Origin: Eriocheir sinensis
Taxonomy: Eukaryota > Arthropoda > Malacostraca > Decapoda > Varunidae
NCBI RefSeq assembly: GCF_024679095.1
Contig: NC_066578.1
Coordinates: forward strand, 1 to 64,000
Direction: 5' to 3'
DNA: 64,000 nucleotides
A model generated the notes under the pieces. The model was not told where the DNA came from and searched no databases. It saw nothing but the letters and a program-made list of their open reading frames with translations. A program made the translations under genes and the position numbers. Below are positions 61,831-64,000 of this stretch, in pieces (position 1 is the first letter of the stretch; the number at the start of each line of letters is the position of its first letter).

Positions 61831-64000
61831 CTGCCAGTCTCCACTTCCTTCCTGTACTCCCTCCTTCCTTCACTTCTATTTTCTCCCTTGCCCCCTTCCT
61901 TCCTTGTTTCTCACCTTCCCCCTTCCCTATGCCTCCTCCACCTGCCTCCCAGCCGTACCACTTCCCTGTACACTCCTCATCCCTTCCTCCCCCCTTCCTT
62001 CCTGTACCTCCTCCCTTCCTTCCTCCACCCCACTTCCCTTCAGTACCTCCATCATTCCTTCCTTCCCTCTTTTAACTTCCCCTTCCCTGTGCCTCCCTTC
62101 CTCCCCTTCCCTGCCTCCTCCTTCCCTTCCTCCCCGCCTTCCCTTCCCTGTACCTCCTCCCTTCCCTTCCCTTCCTCCCCCCCTTCCCTTCCCTGTACCT
62201 CCTCCCTTCCCTTCCCTTCCTCCACCCCTTCCCTTCCCTGTACCTCCTCCCTTCCCGTCCTCCCCCCCTTTCCCTTCCCCTGTAATTCCTCCTCCTCCCT
62301 TCCCTTCCTCCACCCCTTCCCGTCCCTGTCCCTTCTCCCTTCCCTTCCCTGTACCTCCGCCCTTCCCTTCCCTGTACCTCCTCCCTTCCCTTCCTCCCCC
62401 CCTTCCCTTCCCTGTACCTCCTCCCTTCCCTTCCCTGTACCTCCTCCCTTCCCTTCCCTGTACCTCCTCCCTTCCCTTCCCTGTACCTGCTCCTTCCCCT
62501 GTACCCTCCTTCCCTTCCTTCCCCTTGCCTCCTTACTTCCTGTACCTCCTCCCTTCCCCTTCCCCCTGTGCCTCCTCCCTTCCCTTCTCCTCCCCCCCTT
62601 GCCTTCCCCTGTACCTCCTTCCCCTTCCTTTCTCCCCCTTCCCCTTCCCTGTACCTCCTCCCCCTTCCCTGTACCCCTCCCTTCCCCTTCTGTCCCTGTA
62701 CCCTCCTCCCTTCCTCCCCCCCTTCCCCTCCCTGTACCTCCTCCCTTCCCTTCCCTGTACCTCCTCCCTTCCTTCCTCCCCTGTACCTCCTCCTTCCTTC
62801 ATCCCCTCCCTTCCTTCCCTCCCCTGGGTACCTCCTCCTTCCCCTTCCTCCCTTCCTCCTTCCCTTCCCTGTACCTCCTCCCTTCCCTTTCTCCCCCCTT
62901 CCCTGTACCTCCTCCTTCCTTCCTTCCTCCCCCTTCCTGTACCTCCCTCCCTTCCCTTCCTCCCCTCCCTTCCCCTGTACCCTCCTCCCTTCCCTTCGCT
63001 TCCCCTCCACCTTCCCTATAACCTCCCTTCCCTTCCCTTCCCTGTGGTTCCTGCCTCCTTCCCTTCCCCCTCCCCCCTTCCTTCCCTGCTCTCCTTCCTT
63101 CCCTTCCCCCTTCCCTCCTCCTGTCCTTCCTCCACCTTCCCTTCCCTGTACCTCCCCCTTCCTTCCCCTTCTCCCTTCCCTTCCTTCCCCCTTCCTTCCC
63201 TGTATCCTCCTTCTTTCCCTTCCTCCCCTTCCCTGTTATCCTCCTTCCTTCCTTGTCCCCCCCTTCCCTTCCTATTACCTCCACCTCCTTCCTTCCCCTT
63301 CCCTGTACCTCTTTCCTCCCTTCCCTTCCTTCCTCACCCTTCCTGTTCCCTGTACTCCTCCTCCCCCCCTTCCCTGTCCTCCTTCCTTCCTCCTCCCTTC
63401 CCTGTACCTCCTCCCTTCCTCCCCCTTCCCTTCTTCCTCCTTCCCTTTCTCCCCCCTTCCCTTCCATGTCCTTATCATCCTTCCTTCCTCTCCTTCCCTT
63501 CCTGTGCCCCCCTTCCTTCCCTGTACTCCTCCCCTTCCTGTGCCTCCTCCTTCCCTTCCTCCCCCCTTCCCTTCCCTGTACCTCCTCCCCTTCCTTCCTC
63601 CCCCCTTCCCTTCCCTGTACCTCCTCCTTCCCCTTCCTCCAGGTACTTCCCTTCCTTCCCTTCCTTCCTCCCCCCTTCCCTTCCCTGTACCTCCTCCTTC
63701 CTTCCTTCCTCCCCCTTCCTTCCCTGTACCTCCTCCCTTCCCTTCCCTTCCTCCACCCCTTCCCTTCCCTGTACCTCCTCCCTTCCCTTCCTCCCCCCCT
63801 TCCCTTCCCTGTACCTCCTCCCTTCCCTTCCCTTCCTCCACCCCTTCCCTGTACCTCCTCCCTTCCCTTCCTCCCCCCCTTCCTTCCTGTCCCTCCCTTC
63901 CCTTCCTCCCCCCTTCCTTCCCCTGCCTCCTCCTTCCTTCTCCCCTTCCCTTCCTGCCTCCTCCCTTCCCTTCCTCCCCCCTTCCTTCCCTGTACCCTCC
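61831..64000. repeat. Polypyrimidine minisatellite, ~40 bp unit, continues past the window
   Basis: Units of the type 'cttcccttccctgtacctcc' plus 'tcccttcccttcctccccc', with many indels. Almost pure C/T on the plus strand apart from the GTA in 'ctgtacc'. The array reaches the last base of the window. Confidence 0.95.

Noticed and set aside
57944..63021. Several open frames of 250-536 codons on both strands
   Set aside because: Translations of the 25-bp and polypyrimidine arrays, with no protein features beyond the repeat.

Overview
The window reads as intergenic or intronic DNA from a eukaryote, most likely a decapod crustacean. That assignment is an inference from three things: very dense and long microsatellites (CT, AC, AT, ACT, ATT), several non-LTR retrotransposon families mixed together, and PIF/Harbinger transposons. 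No ribosomal RNA, genuine tRNA gene, operon or prokaryotic feature is visible. Most long open frames are translations of tandem repeats that lack stop codons in several frames, and I do not treat them as genes.

Layout: 0-7.3 kb holds a long ACT microsatellite, a LINE 3' fragment, a 72-bp-arm hairpin, a 3.3 kb G-rich minisatellite and another LINE 3' end. 7.3-14.4 kb holds an orphan copy of a gene's upstream region, a CR1-type LINE, an AT-rich LINE on the minus strand split by a second LINE, and a tRNA-derived SINE. 14.6-21 kb holds a Rex1-like LINE, copy 1 of an unrecognised membrane-protein gene, further SINEs, a nuclear-receptor half-site cluster and an inverted-repeat element. 21.5-31.2 kb is a nested block: a Rex1-like LINE split by an 8.84 kb PIF/Harbinger transposon (17-bp perfect terminal inverted repeats), which is itself split by a 2 kb LINE. 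31.5-36.1 kb holds AC repeats, three CR1 3' ends, another LINE copy and a 66-bp minisatellite. 36.7-40.7 kb is a decayed I-type LINE with a gag-like ORF1 and an endonuclease/RT/RNase H ORF2. 44-50 kb is a second PIF/Harbinger locus: a transposase interrupted by a SINE, a Myb/SANT-like partner and a 23-bp G-rich minisatellite. 50.5-54 kb holds two LINE fragments. 55.6-56.4 kb is copy 2 of the membrane-protein gene. 57-64 kb holds a LINE fragment running directly into two long minisatellites that continue past the window end.

The only plausible host genes are the two near-identical minus-strand first exons at about 17 kb and 56 kb. They encode a signal peptide, an unrecognised ectodomain with two N-glycosylation sites, a Pro/Thr-rich repeat and a transmembrane helix, and both end at matching GTAAGT splice donors. 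The other protein-coding remnants belong to mobile elements. The Harbinger loci have the usual two-gene layout (DDE transposase plus Myb/SANT-like protein, convergent), and each carries a minisatellite in or beside the accessory gene. I did not find a convincing new biological system. The most informative structures are the three-layer nested transposon block, the duplicated gene pair, and several cases where a minisatellite appears to have grown out of transposon sequence.
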